From NCBI RefSeq assembly GCF_047971665.1, contig NZ_JBKEAA010000011.1, positions 62,001 to 126,000 of the forward strand: a stretch of 64,000 nucleotides of DNA. Direction: 5' to 3'. Position 1 is the first letter of the stretch. Every line of letters begins with the position of its first letter. Both the position numbers and the translations under genes were made by a program. The notes under the pieces are model-generated. The model did no database searches. It worked only from the letters and a program-made list of their open reading frames with translations, and was not told the origin of the DNA. This DNA is from Castellaniella sp047971665. Its GTDB lineage: Bacteria > Pseudomonadota > Gammaproteobacteria > Burkholderiales > Burkholderiaceae_B. This document shows, piece after piece, positions 35,116 to 43,773 of the stretch.

Positions 35116-35559
35116 TGTCCCCTGTCGGGTCCGCAAACAGGGTTTCAATCGACAGAACCGGCGCTGCAACAGCGCCCCGAATGAATGTACTTGCAGATCG
35201 TTGCCGGACAGCACCGCGTCGTAGTTCAGCGCCAGATCGAGCACCGGCTGCAGGCTTTGCAGCGTCTGGCCATCCACGCCCGGGTTCTGGCTGGTGGGGC
35301 CGCCCTTGTCATCATCCAGGCCATCGGGCCAGGCGCAGGGCAAGCCCAGCGAGGGCGTGAAGGTGAGCGCCGAAGTCATGGGCTTGCCCCGCTCCTGCGG
35401 ACAGATCAGCTGGCATGATGATGCCTGGAGAACGAAGCCCTTGGCAACGGGGCACCAACGAAAATACGAATCGACTTGTCCGACAACAGCTTATATCTTG
35501 TCACCGTAGTGTCGGGTTAATTTGAGGTCAACACAGCGAAAAGCCATGCCTGACACGGG
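35116..35559. other. Gene-free interval, possible degraded gene fragment
   Basis: This 444-base gap separates the convergent gpsA and trmL genes. On the minus strand from about 35400 to 35185 a frame reads like coding sequence (GKPMTSALTFTPSLGLPCAWP, then GQTLQSLQPVLDLALNYDAVL) but has no family I recognise, and it then runs on antisense to gpsA, so it is at best a remnant. From about 35455 to 35545 base composition becomes clearly richer in A and T than the surroundings, with a small inverted repeat TTGTC-C-GACAA. No tRNA, terminal inverted repeat or transposase is visible. Confidence 0.35.
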
Positions 35560-36030
35560 CTACACTCCGCCCGCATAGCCCGTCTGCCGCCAGGCCTCAA
35601 AAACCGTAATCGCCACGGCGTTGGACAGGTTCAGACTGCGCTGCTGCGGCTGCATGGGCAGGCGGATGCGCTGCGCCGGGGGAAAGACGGCCAGCTGCCC
35701 AGCCGACAGGCCGGCAGTTTCCCGCCCGAACACGAACACATCCCCCGGCCGGAATGCATGCCCGCCGATCGGAGACGATCCGCGCGTGGTCAGTGCAAAG
35801 CGACGCGCCGGATCCCCGCCGATCGCCGCCAACGCTTCGTCCAGGCCGTCGTGCACCCGTATGCGCGCCCACTCGTGGTAATCCAGGCCCGCGCGCCGCA
35901 TGCGCGCATCGTCCAGCGCAAACCCCAGAGGCTGCACCAGATGCAGCCAGGTCCCCGTATTGGCCGCCAGGCGGATCACATTGCCAGTGTTGGGAGGAAT
36001 TTCGGGCTCGACGAGAACGACATGGAACAT
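35560..36030 (-). CDS. trmL: TrmL, tRNA (cytidine/uridine-2'-O)-methyltransferase
   Basis: A 156-residue SPOUT methyltransferase modifying the wobble base of tRNA-Leu. FHVVLVEPEIPPNTGNVIRLAANTG, LVQPLGFALDD and the knot motifs VFVFGRETAGLS and IRLPMQPQQRSLNLSNAVAI are diagnostic. The ATG at 36030 gives the family N-terminus; an in-frame Met 31 codons upstream is rejected. It lies 113 bases beyond the comF stop, same direction. Confidence 0.96.
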   Translation of the reverse strand: MFHVVLVEPEIPPNTGNVIRLAANTGTWLHLVQPLGFALDDARMRRAGLDYHEWARIRVHDGLDEALAAIGGDPARRFALTTRGSSPIGGHAFRPGDVFVFGRETAGLSAGQLAVFPPAQRIRLPMQPQQRSLNLSNAVAITVFEAWRQTGYAGGV

Positions 36031-36143
36031 GAGACAGAATCGACTGAAATGAGACGGGATCGACAGGAGCGGCACGACGGGTCGCGATGGCCCGGAAAAG
36101 CGCCGTACTCGTTTGCATCGCACGGCGGGCCAACCAGCGGAAT

Positions 36144-36890
36144 CTATTGTAAGACCCGACTATCTGGTGATCTGCAAACGCGCAGGCTCACGGCACGGGC
36201 CAGCACCCAGCCCTCGACCTGTGCGGCTCCTGCTGCCTTCAACGTCATCGCCACCGCCTGCAGCGTCGCGCCCGTGGTCAAGACGTCGTCCACCACCGCG
36301 ATCCGCCGACCCGCCAACCCACCCGCGATGCCGCAGGCAAATACGTCCGCCTGGGCCTGCAGGCGCAGCGCGCGATCTCGCCCCACCTGCCGCGTCCCTT
36401 CGCGCAGCCGCCGCACGCCGTCCAGACGATAGCGCAGCCTCAGCCGCCGGGCCAGCAGGCGGGCGACCTCGGCGGGCGGGCTGAAACCGCGCCGCCGCAG
36501 CCCCTCGCGTCTGGCGGGCACCGGCACGATCCAGTCCGGCCAAGACATGCGCGGCCCGGCAGCGCGCACAGCTTGCACCAGCCGATCCGCCAGCAGCCAC
36601 GTCAGGGCCAAGTGGCCATGAAACTTGTAATCGTGGATCAGGTCCCGGCCCAACCCGACATAGTCGAACGCTGCCACGACGCTGTCGCAGGCCATGGCCA
36701 CGGAGCCGCAATCAGGGCAGTGCCCGCCAATCAGCGGATGCGCACAGCGCCGGCAGCGAGGCAACGCCCTGTCCGGCTGCAGGCGTGTCAGACAGGCGGA
36801 ACACAAGCTCTGACCGGTCATGCGCCGTCCACACCCTGGACAATCCGCCGGAATCCAGTCGCGCCAGCGGTACAGCGGCAGATGCAGCAT
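36144..36890 (-). CDS. comF: ComF-family phosphoribosyltransferase-like protein
   Basis: A 248-residue protein of the ComFC/GntX family. N-terminal cysteine pairs (CPGC, CSAC, CRRC, CPDC; about residues 18-62) form zinc knuckles; the PRTase domain follows with VPVPARREGLRRRGFSP and the PRPP loop IAVVDDVLTTGATLQA near 203. The family supports uptake of DNA in competent bacteria, though many members have no tested role. dprA at 46274 is another DNA-uptake gene in this window. Start 36890 gives MLHLPLYRW; a longer frame reaches into bioC and was rejected. Divergent from bioC. Confidence 0.9.
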   Translation of the reverse strand: MLHLPLYRWRDWIPADCPGCGRRMTGQSLCSACLTRLQPDRALPRCRRCAHPLIGGHCPDCGSVAMACDSVVAAFDYVGLGRDLIHDYKFHGHLALTWLLADRLVQAVRAAGPRMSWPDWIVPVPARREGLRRRGFSPPAEVARLLARRLRLRYRLDGVRRLREGTRQVGRDRALRLQAQADVFACGIAGGLAGRRIAVVDDVLTTGATLQAVAMTLKAAGAAQVEGWVLARAVSLRVCRSPDSRVLQ

Positions 36891-36965
36891 AATGCACGTG
36901 TCCTTTTGCAGGAAATCTCCATCACAGCACGCTTCGGACCGCTCCGGAGCCAGCCTTGATCGTTT

Positions 36966-37922
36966 ATGCCACAGCTTCCCCGTTTGCCCATCGACTCCCG
37001 GACCGTGACGCGCCAGTTCGCCCGGCGCGCGCCGCTGGACGCCCCGCAATTCCTGTACGGTGAAATCGCCCAGCGCATGCTGCGCCGCCTGAGCTACATC
37101 CGCATCCAGCCGCACAACATTCTGGACGCGGGTTGCGGCGCCGCTCACGCGCTGGATCCGCTGCGCGCCCGCTATCCCGAGCAGCACTACATCGGCCTGG
37201 ACGCCTGCGGCGCGCTGCTGGACACAGCGCGTGAGCGCTACACAGCCAAGCCCGGTTTCTGGCACCGGCTCCGGAACAAGCCCACCCCGGCGGCCGATTT
37301 CCGTCAGGCGGACCTGGCCGAGACCGGACTGCCCGACGAAAGCCAGGATCTGATCTGGTCGAACCTGGCCCTGCACTGGCACCCGGAGCCTCATCTGGTG
37401 CTTCAGGAATGGCGCCGCGTCCTGCGCAACGACGCGCTGGCGATGTATTCCAGCCTGGGACCCGGCACCTTCCGCGAACTGCGCGAAGCCCTGGCCGAGG
37501 CCGACCTGGACACGCAACCCATGGCGTTCGTGGATATGCACGATTTCGGCGATCTGATGCTGCAAGTCGGTTTCGCCGATCCCGTCATGGATCAGGAAAT
37601 CATCACCCTGACCTACCGCACTGCCGACAAACTGCTGCAAGACGTGCGCGCGCTGGGGGGCAACCCGCACCCCGGGCGCCGCCGCGGTCTACCGGGCCGC
37701 GCTTGGCGCGAACGCCTCATCCAGGCCCTTGAGCGCCGCCGCCACGCCGACGGCACGATTCACCTGAGTCTGGAAATCGCCTACGGACACGCCTGGCGCG
37801 TGGCCGCGCGGCGCGGCGTGTTCGGCGACCTGCCCGTGACCACGTTCAAGCGCGCTCAGCCGCTGACGCCCGGCAAGCCGCCCCCCCGCGTGGTGCCGCG
37901 CAAGCCGGACGAAAAAAGCTAA
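36966..37922 (+). CDS. bioC: BioC-like SAM-dependent methyltransferase
   Basis: A 318-residue methyltransferase of the BioC type, which methylates malonyl-ACP to start biotin synthesis. The N-terminal RTVTRQFARRAPLDAPQFLY resembles BioC entry sequence; motif I is ILDAGCGAA near residue 53; the middle LIWSNLALHWHPEPHLVLQEWRR matches BioC, and YRTADKLLQDVRALGGNPHPGRR fits the family C-terminal half. No bioA, bioD or bioB genes are near, so this is a stand-alone copy and could be a related methyltransferase. A Met at 36966 is used; no strong Shine-Dalgarno. Confidence 0.82.
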   Translation: MPQLPRLPIDSRTVTRQFARRAPLDAPQFLYGEIAQRMLRRLSYIRIQPHNILDAGCGAAHALDPLRARYPEQHYIGLDACGALLDTARERYTAKPGFWHRLRNKPTPAADFRQADLAETGLPDESQDLIWSNLALHWHPEPHLVLQEWRRVLRNDALAMYSSLGPGTFRELREALAEADLDTQPMAFVDMHDFGDLMLQVGFADPVMDQEIITLTYRTADKLLQDVRALGGNPHPGRRRGLPGRAWRERLIQALERRRHADGTIHLSLEIAYGHAWRVAARRGVFGDLPVTTFKRAQPLTPGKPPPRVVPRKPDEKS

Positions 37923-37939
37923 GGCCCTGTCCGTCCGGT

Positions 37940-39262
37940 TCAGACCGGCACCCCGTACAGGTCGTATTCGTCCGCGTCCTCGATCCGCACCTGGATCAGG
38001 TCACCCGGGGCGCGGCCCACCGCATCGCGCAGCAGCACACTGCCATCGATTTCCGGCGCGTCGGCCATGGACCGCGCCGTGGCGCCGCCATCCGCATCCA
38101 CATCATCGACCAGCACCGTCAAGGTGCGGCCGACCCTGGCCGCCAGACGCTGGGTCGAGATCGCCTGCTGATGCGCCATGAAACGCGCCCAGCGCTCGGC
38201 CTTGACCTCGTCGGGCACGGGATCGGCCAGCTCGTTGGCGCACGCACCCTCGACCGGCGAATACTGGAAACAGCCGACGCGATCGAGCTGCGCCTGCGTC
38301 ATCCAGTCCAGCAGGTACTGGAAATCCTCCTCCGTCTCGCCCGGAAAACCGACAATGAAGGTGGACCGCAGCGTCAAGTCCGGACAGGCTTCCCGCCACT
38401 GGTGAATGCGCGCCAGGGTCCGGTCCTCGAAAGCAGGACGTTTCATGGTCCGCAGAATGCGCGGACTGGCATGCTGAAAGGGAATATCCAGATACGGCAG
38501 GATGCGGCCTTCGGCCATCAGGGGAATCAGTTCGTCGACGTGGGGGTAGGGATAGACATAGTGCATCCGCACCCAGACACCGAACTCTCCCAGGGCGCGC
38601 GCCAGCGCGGCCAATTGCGTCTTGACCGGGCGACCGTCCCAGAAGCCGGTGCGGTACTTGATGTCCACCCCGTACGCGCTGGTATCCTGGGAAATCACCA
38701 GCAGTTCCTTGACGCCGGCATCCACCAGACGCCGGGCCTCGCCCAGCACATCGCCGATTGGACGGCTGACCAGGCGGCCACGCATGGACGGAATGATGCA
38801 GAAGCTGCAATTGTGATTGCAGCCTTCCGAGATTTTCAGATAGGCATAGTGACGCGGCGTCAGGCGGATGCCCTGAGGCGGCACCAGATCCACATACGGG
38901 TCGTGCGGCCGCTCGTGCGGCGCGGCTTCGTGCACGGCGCGCACCACCTGCTCGTACTGCTGCGGCCCGGTGACGGCCAGCACGGCCGGATGCACGGTGC
39001 GGATCATGTCGGCCTCCACCCCCAGGCAGCCCGTGACGATGACCTTGCCGTTCTCCACGATGGCTTCGCCGATGGCGTCCAGGGACTCCGCCTTGGCGCT
39101 GTCGATGAAGCCACAGGTATTCACCACCACGACGTCGGCCCCCTCATAGTCGGGACTGATGGTGTAGCCGTCGGTGCGCAGCTGGGTCAGAATGCGCTCG
39201 GAATCGACCAGGGCCTTGGGACAGCCCAGACTGACGAAACCGACGCGGGGGGATTGGCTCAT
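37940..39262 (-). CDS. rimO: RimO, ribosomal protein S12 methylthiotransferase
   Basis: A 440-residue radical SAM enzyme adding a methylthio group to Asp89 of S12. The N-terminal UPF0004 domain carries three cluster cysteines (SLGCPKALVDSE, NTCGFID, TGCLG); the radical SAM CxxxCxxC is CNHNCSFC near 147; FIVGFPGETEEDF and the C-terminal TRAM domain (about 375-440, ending EYDLYGVPV) follow. The ATG at 39262 follows AGGTCC. Convergent with bioC; divergent from rsmB. Confidence 0.97.
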   Translation of the reverse strand: MSQSPRVGFVSLGCPKALVDSERILTQLRTDGYTISPDYEGADVVVVNTCGFIDSAKAESLDAIGEAIVENGKVIVTGCLGVEADMIRTVHPAVLAVTGPQQYEQVVRAVHEAAPHERPHDPYVDLVPPQGIRLTPRHYAYLKISEGCNHNCSFCIIPSMRGRLVSRPIGDVLGEARRLVDAGVKELLVISQDTSAYGVDIKYRTGFWDGRPVKTQLAALARALGEFGVWVRMHYVYPYPHVDELIPLMAEGRILPYLDIPFQHASPRILRTMKRPAFEDRTLARIHQWREACPDLTLRSTFIVGFPGETEEDFQYLLDWMTQAQLDRVGCFQYSPVEGACANELADPVPDEVKAERWARFMAHQQAISTQRLAARVGRTLTVLVDDVDADGGATARSMADAPEIDGSVLLRDAVGRAPGDLIQVRIEDADEYDLYGVPV

Positions 39263-39381
39263 GAAGGACCTCGACGGGATAGAGCGACAACAGGATGGAG
39301 CGGGAAAACCCTTAATTTTATCCAATCGATGCTAAAGTCCCTGGACTCCTCTCTTTCTCCCCCTCGTTCTGGATCTCTTTC

Positions 39382-40704
39382 GTGCCGGAATCGCCACAAT
39401 CTCCCGCCTTGTCCGCACAAATGCTGGCCGCCGCGCGCGCCATCCGGGCGGTGCTGGGCGGCCAGTCCCTGTCCGACGCGCTTGAATCGGCGCCTGCGGC
39501 ACTGCGTCCCGCCGCTCAGGCGCTGTCCTTTCACGCCATGCGCCGGCTCGGCCATGCCCGGGCCGCGCGCGAGCAACTGGTGCCGCGTCGGCCGCCGGAG
39601 CGCCTGGTCGAGGCCCTGATCCTGCTGGGCCTGAGCCTGCTGGAGGCCAGCCTGAAGCAGGCCGAGGGCGAACACCCGCCCCCCGGCACGCCGATCTACC
39701 CCGAACATACCCTGGTCCATCAACTGGTCGAGGCGGCCATCGCCGACCGCCGCACACGGCCGGCCAAAGGCCTGATCAATGCCGTGCTGCGCCGCTACGG
39801 ACGCGAACGGACGACCTTGAACGCCACGCTGCGCCAACAGCCCGAGGCCGAATGGAACCACCCCGAATGGTGGATCGAGACCGTGCGGACCGCCTGGCCG
39901 GACAGCTGGCAGACGATCCTGGCATCGGCCGACCGCTCCCCGCCCATGACGCTGCGCGCCAACCGCCGGCGCATCGATCGACACACCTTGCAGGCGCGCC
40001 TGGGCGAGGCCGGCCTGGACGCCCGTCCAGCGGGAGAGGACGGACTGATCCTGGACACGCCCCGTCCCGTGCGCGAAATCCCTGGCTACACCGAGGGCTG
40101 GTGGTCGGTGCAGGACCTGTCGGCCCAACTGGCCGCGCGCTTGCTGCCGCTGCGAGATGGCATGCGGGTGCTGGACGCCTGCGCGGCGCCCGGCGGCAAG
40201 ACGGCCCACCTGCTGGAGCGCCATGCCTTGCGCCTGACGGCCCTGGACAGCGATGCCCAGCGGCTCGGGCGCGTCGCCGAGAACCTGCAACGCCTGGGAC
40301 TGGCTTCACCCGATGTGTCCCTGCGCCATGCCGATGCCGCCCGGCCCGCCGACTGGCGGGCCACTCAGCCCTACGACGCCATCCTGGCCGACGTCCCCTG
40401 CACGGCATCGGGCGTGGTGCGCCGTCACCCCGACATCCGCTGGCTGCGCCGCGCCGACGATCTGACGCGCACAGCCGCCCTGCAGGCCCACATCGTGGAC
40501 GCGCTGTGGCCCCTGCTGGCCCCCGGCGGCCACCTGCTGTATGCCACCTGCTCGATCTTTCCCCAGGAAGGCGAAACCCAGATCCGCGCGTTCCTGGACC
40601 GGCATCCACAGGCGCAGCGGTTGCCGGCGCCAGGCCATATCCTGCCGGCCGGCCCGGACGGCGGCGATGGCTTCTTCTACGCCCTGTTGCGCAAGCCGGC
40701 ATGA
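39382..40704 (+). CDS. rsmB: RsmB, 16S rRNA (cytosine967-C5)-methyltransferase
   Basis: A 440-residue enzyme with an N-terminal NusB-like RNA-binding domain (about 10-150) and a C-terminal m5C methyltransferase domain: DACAAPGGKTAHLLE (SAM), ADVPCTASGV with Cys near 340, and the catalytic YATCSIFPQE with Cys near 390. The start appears to be GTG (39382); no ATG gives a better family N-terminus. First of the conserved group rsmB-DUF4390-ntrY-ntrX. Confidence 0.95.
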   Translation: MPESPQSPALSAQMLAAARAIRAVLGGQSLSDALESAPAALRPAAQALSFHAMRRLGHARAAREQLVPRRPPERLVEALILLGLSLLEASLKQAEGEHPPPGTPIYPEHTLVHQLVEAAIADRRTRPAKGLINAVLRRYGRERTTLNATLRQQPEAEWNHPEWWIETVRTAWPDSWQTILASADRSPPMTLRANRRRIDRHTLQARLGEAGLDARPAGEDGLILDTPRPVREIPGYTEGWWSVQDLSAQLAARLLPLRDGMRVLDACAAPGGKTAHLLERHALRLTALDSDAQRLGRVAENLQRLGLASPDVSLRHADAARPADWRATQPYDAILADVPCTASGVVRRHPDIRWLRRADDLTRTAALQAHIVDALWPLLAPGGHLLYATCSIFPQEGETQIRAFLDRHPQAQRLPAPGHILPAGPDGGDGFFYALLRKPA

Positions 40705-40864
40705 AACGCAACGCCACTCGGGCGGTCTGCCCCCTCCCATACCCGATGCCCTCACGCGCGAAGCCGGTCGCGAGACTGGCGGCAGGCTGTCGCGGCTTGC
40801 GCTTTGGCGCCGGCTCAACAATACTGCGACTGTCTGAGACCTTCCGCGCCCTCGTCGCCAGCGC

Positions 40865-41434
40865 ATGACACGCTTTCTGTTATTCCTGACCTGCAGCCTG
40901 CTGTTCCTGGCGTCCGCGACCGTCCGGGCCAACGACGAGCAGGTCGTCCGCATCGAGCCGATCCTGCGGCAAGGCCAGCTCCTGCTGGAGGCCGACATCA
41001 ATTTCACCCTGAGCGATGAACTGCACGATGCCGCCCGCAAGGGACTCCCGCTGTATTTCACAGCGGACCTGGATATCGAACACCCGCGCTGGTGGTGGTT
41101 CGACAAGACGATCGTATCGCTCAGCCAGACCTGGCGCATCCAGTACAACGCCCTGACCCGCCAATGGCGGGTCGGCACCGGCGATCTGTCGCTGCCGGCC
41201 ACTTCGCTGGACGAAGCGCTGGACCTGGTCCGCCACATCCGCGACTGGCCCCTCGCGAACGCCGACCAGTTCTCCCCCGGCCAGACCTACCAGGGCCGGT
41301 TGCGGCTGAGGCTGGACACCTCCCGCCTGGCCCGCCCTTTTCAGGTCGACGCGCTCAATAGCGCAACCTGGTCCCTGACGACCCCATGGAAAGACTTCAC
41401 CTTTTCGATCTCAACCACAGCCCCCCGCGACTGA
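40865..41434 (+). CDS. DUF4390 domain protein
   Basis: A 189-residue exported protein: signal peptide (LLFLTCSLLFLASATVRA) followed by a beta-rich DUF4390 domain with YFTADLDIEHPRWWWFDKTI and LVRHIRDWPLANADQFSPG, which are family hallmarks. In betaproteobacteria it is almost always found between rsmB and ntrY, suggesting a link to NtrY sensing, but no function is known. Its last 49 bases overlap ntrY. Confidence 0.9.
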   Translation: MTRFLLFLTCSLLFLASATVRANDEQVVRIEPILRQGQLLLEADINFTLSDELHDAARKGLPLYFTADLDIEHPRWWWFDKTIVSLSQTWRIQYNALTRQWRVGTGDLSLPATSLDEALDLVRHIRDWPLANADQFSPGQTYQGRLRLRLDTSRLARPFQVDALNSATWSLTTPWKDFTFSISTTAPRD

Positions 41435-43767
41435 TCCGCTGGGCGCTGCGTTCCGCGCTGCTGGTCGCCGCCGCCAGCGCGATCGCGCTGCTGGGCCTGC
41501 TGGTCTGGTCGACCGGCAACGCCTCGCGCTACGCCCAGCAGTACGACACGCTGCTGCTGCTCAACGGTGTGCTCGCCATCGCCCTGATGTCCTGGGTGAC
41601 CATGCTCTCGATCCGGCTGGTGCGCCAGATCCGGCGGCGCCAGTTCGGCGCCCGGCTGACTGCTCGATTCACCCTGTATTTCACGCTGATCGGCATTCTG
41701 CCTGGTGTCCTGATCTACGTGCTGTCGGTGCAGTTCATGTCCCGGTCGATCGAGTCCTGGTTCAACGTCCGGGTCGATACCGCCCTCGAATCCGGCCTGA
41801 ATCTGGGGCGCGCCGCGCTGGATGCCCAACTCACCGAGCTCAGCGGCCGGGCGCACACCATGGCCCTGCGGCTGAACACCGCCAGCGACGCCGAGACCGC
41901 CCTGCTGCTGACCACGCTGCGAGCCACCAACGAAATCGACGAGGCGATGGTCTTCACGGGCAACGGCCGCCTGGTCGCCTTTTCCTCGTCGGCCTTTGGT
42001 CAGTTGCTGCCGGATCTGCCGCCCAGCAGCGTCATGAACCAGTTGCGGGTCGCCCAAAGCTACGCCGCGGCCGAGGCAGACCCCGCCCTCGGCGACGGGC
42101 CGACCACCGACCAGTTGCACCTGCGCGTCGTCATTCCGCTGGCCTCATCGACCTCGGACCGGCTGGGCAACCCCATGAGTCTGGGCGGCGATTCGCGCTG
42201 GCTGCAAGTGATCCAGAGCGTACCCGAGCGGATCTCTCACAACGCCAATCAGGTTCAGCAGGGCTTTCGCGACTACCAGGAACTGGCCCTGTCGCGCCTG
42301 GGGCTGCGCAAGCTCTACGGCATCACCCTCACCCTGGCGCTGATCCTGGCGGTCTTTGCCGCCGTGGTCGCCGCGCTGGCCGTCTCGCGCCGGCTGGTCC
42401 GGCCCCTGCTGTCTCTGGCATCAGGCACCCAGGCCGTCGGCGTCGGCGACTACCGTCCCCTGCCCGAACCCCCGGCGCGCGACGAGGTCGGTCAGTTGAC
42501 ACGATCTTTCAATGCCATGACACGGCAGCTGGACGAGGCCCGCCAGATGGTCGACCGCCATCGCCGCCAGCTGGAACAAAGCAATCTGTACCTGGAATCG
42601 GTGCTCAGCAATCTGTCCTCCGGGGTGCTAGTGTTCGACCAGGCCTTTCGCCTGACGCTGTTCAACCAGGGCGCGCAGACCATCCTGGGCCTGGACCTGC
42701 GCACCGTCCAGGGCCGGCCCCTCGAAACTGCCGACGGCGCCCTGCCGCTCGCCAACCTGATCCGCCAGGCATTCTCCGCCCACGAGGCGGTCGAATCCAC
42801 ACGCCCCTATTGGCAGCAACAGTTCGAAGTCGAGCTCCAGTCGGCCCCCGACAATGAGCGCAAAAAACACATCGTCACACTGCTGGCCCGAGGCACCCGG
42901 CTGCTCATGGACGGCCATGAGGGCGGCTACCTGGTGGTGTTCGACGACATCAGCGAGGTGATCTCAGCCAACCGAACGGTCGCCTGGGGCGAGGTTGCCC
43001 GGCGGCTTGCCCACGAGATCAAGAACCCGCTCACGCCCATCCAGTTGTCCGCCGAGCGGCTGGCCATGAAACTGAACGACCGGCTGGCGCCGGACGATGC
43101 CGCCGTCCTGCAACGGTCCACCCAGACCATCGTCAACCAGGTGGCCTCCCTGAAACGCATGGTGGACGATTTCCGCGAATACGCCCGCACACCGCCCGCG
43201 CAGATGCAGGACATCGACCTGAACGCGTTGCTGACCGAGATCCTGACGCTGTACGGTTGGGACCCCGCCGAATCGACGACGCCGCCGGCGGCCCCTGGCG
43301 CAGCCCATGTCGACGCGCTGCTGTCGGCTGATCTGCCACTGATCCAGGGAGATCCGGCACAATTGCGCCAGGTGATCCACAATCTGCTGGCAAACGCCCG
43401 CGATGCCGCCTGTCAGCACGCCGCGCCCGGCACAGCCGAAATCCGTGTGCAGACCCGCCTGATCCGTCCTGCTGACGCATCAGGCCAGGCCAGCGTCCGG
43501 CTGACCGTCTCGGACAATGGCCCCGGGTTCGCCCCCGAGGTCCTGCATCGCGTCTTCGAGCCTTACGTGACGACCAAACCCACCGGCACCGGACTGGGGC
43601 TGGCCATCGTCAAGAAGATCATCGAAGAACACGCCGCCCAGGTGGACATTTCCAACCGGGCCGAGGGCGGTGCCCGCATTTCCATCCTGTTTTCCCGACT
43701 GGCAGCGGAACCGGAGTCGCTGGACGCGCCAAAACAAGCACAGGATAATACGCAAAACATTGGGTGA
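41386..43767 (+). CDS. ntrY: NtrY-like sensor histidine kinase
   Basis: A 793-residue membrane kinase. Hydrophobic segments near 20-40, 57-80 and 90-115 precede a periplasmic domain (about 120-305), then a membrane segment (LTLALILAVFAAVVAALAVS), a HAMP linker (about 335-385), a PAS domain (about 400-520), HisKA with His in RLAHEIKNPLTPIQLSAERL near 544, and HATPase with NLLANARDAA, NGPGFAP and GTGLGLAIVKKI. All catalytic motifs look intact. It overlaps DUF4390 and precedes ntrX by six bases. In full NtrYX systems the kinase feeds a sigma-54 activator; here the partner is truncated. Confidence 0.93.
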   Translation: MERLHLFDLNHSPPRLIRWALRSALLVAAASAIALLGLLVWSTGNASRYAQQYDTLLLLNGVLAIALMSWVTMLSIRLVRQIRRRQFGARLTARFTLYFTLIGILPGVLIYVLSVQFMSRSIESWFNVRVDTALESGLNLGRAALDAQLTELSGRAHTMALRLNTASDAETALLLTTLRATNEIDEAMVFTGNGRLVAFSSSAFGQLLPDLPPSSVMNQLRVAQSYAAAEADPALGDGPTTDQLHLRVVIPLASSTSDRLGNPMSLGGDSRWLQVIQSVPERISHNANQVQQGFRDYQELALSRLGLRKLYGITLTLALILAVFAAVVAALAVSRRLVRPLLSLASGTQAVGVGDYRPLPEPPARDEVGQLTRSFNAMTRQLDEARQMVDRHRRQLEQSNLYLESVLSNLSSGVLVFDQAFRLTLFNQGAQTILGLDLRTVQGRPLETADGALPLANLIRQAFSAHEAVESTRPYWQQQFEVELQSAPDNERKKHIVTLLARGTRLLMDGHEGGYLVVFDDISEVISANRTVAWGEVARRLAHEIKNPLTPIQLSAERLAMKLNDRLAPDDAAVLQRSTQTIVNQVASLKRMVDDFREYARTPPAQMQDIDLNALLTEILTLYGWDPAESTTPPAAPGAAHVDALLSADLPLIQGDPAQLRQVIHNLLANARDAACQHAAPGTAEIRVQTRLIRPADASGQASVRLTVSDNGPGFAPEVLHRVFEPYVTTKPTGTGLGLAIVKKIIEEHAAQVDISNRAEGGARISILFSRLAAEPESLDAPKQAQDNTQNIG

Positions 43768-43773
43768 GGTGAT

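Noticed and set aside
35185..35418. Plus-strand 77-codon open frame in the gpsA-trmL gap
   Set aside because: Low-complexity Gln/Ala/Gly composition; the minus strand of the same stretch looks more like protein, so this is probably a shadow.
36966..37922. Complete biotin operon around bioC
   Set aside because: Neighbours are comF and rimO; no other bio genes are present, so only the single bioC-like gene is called.
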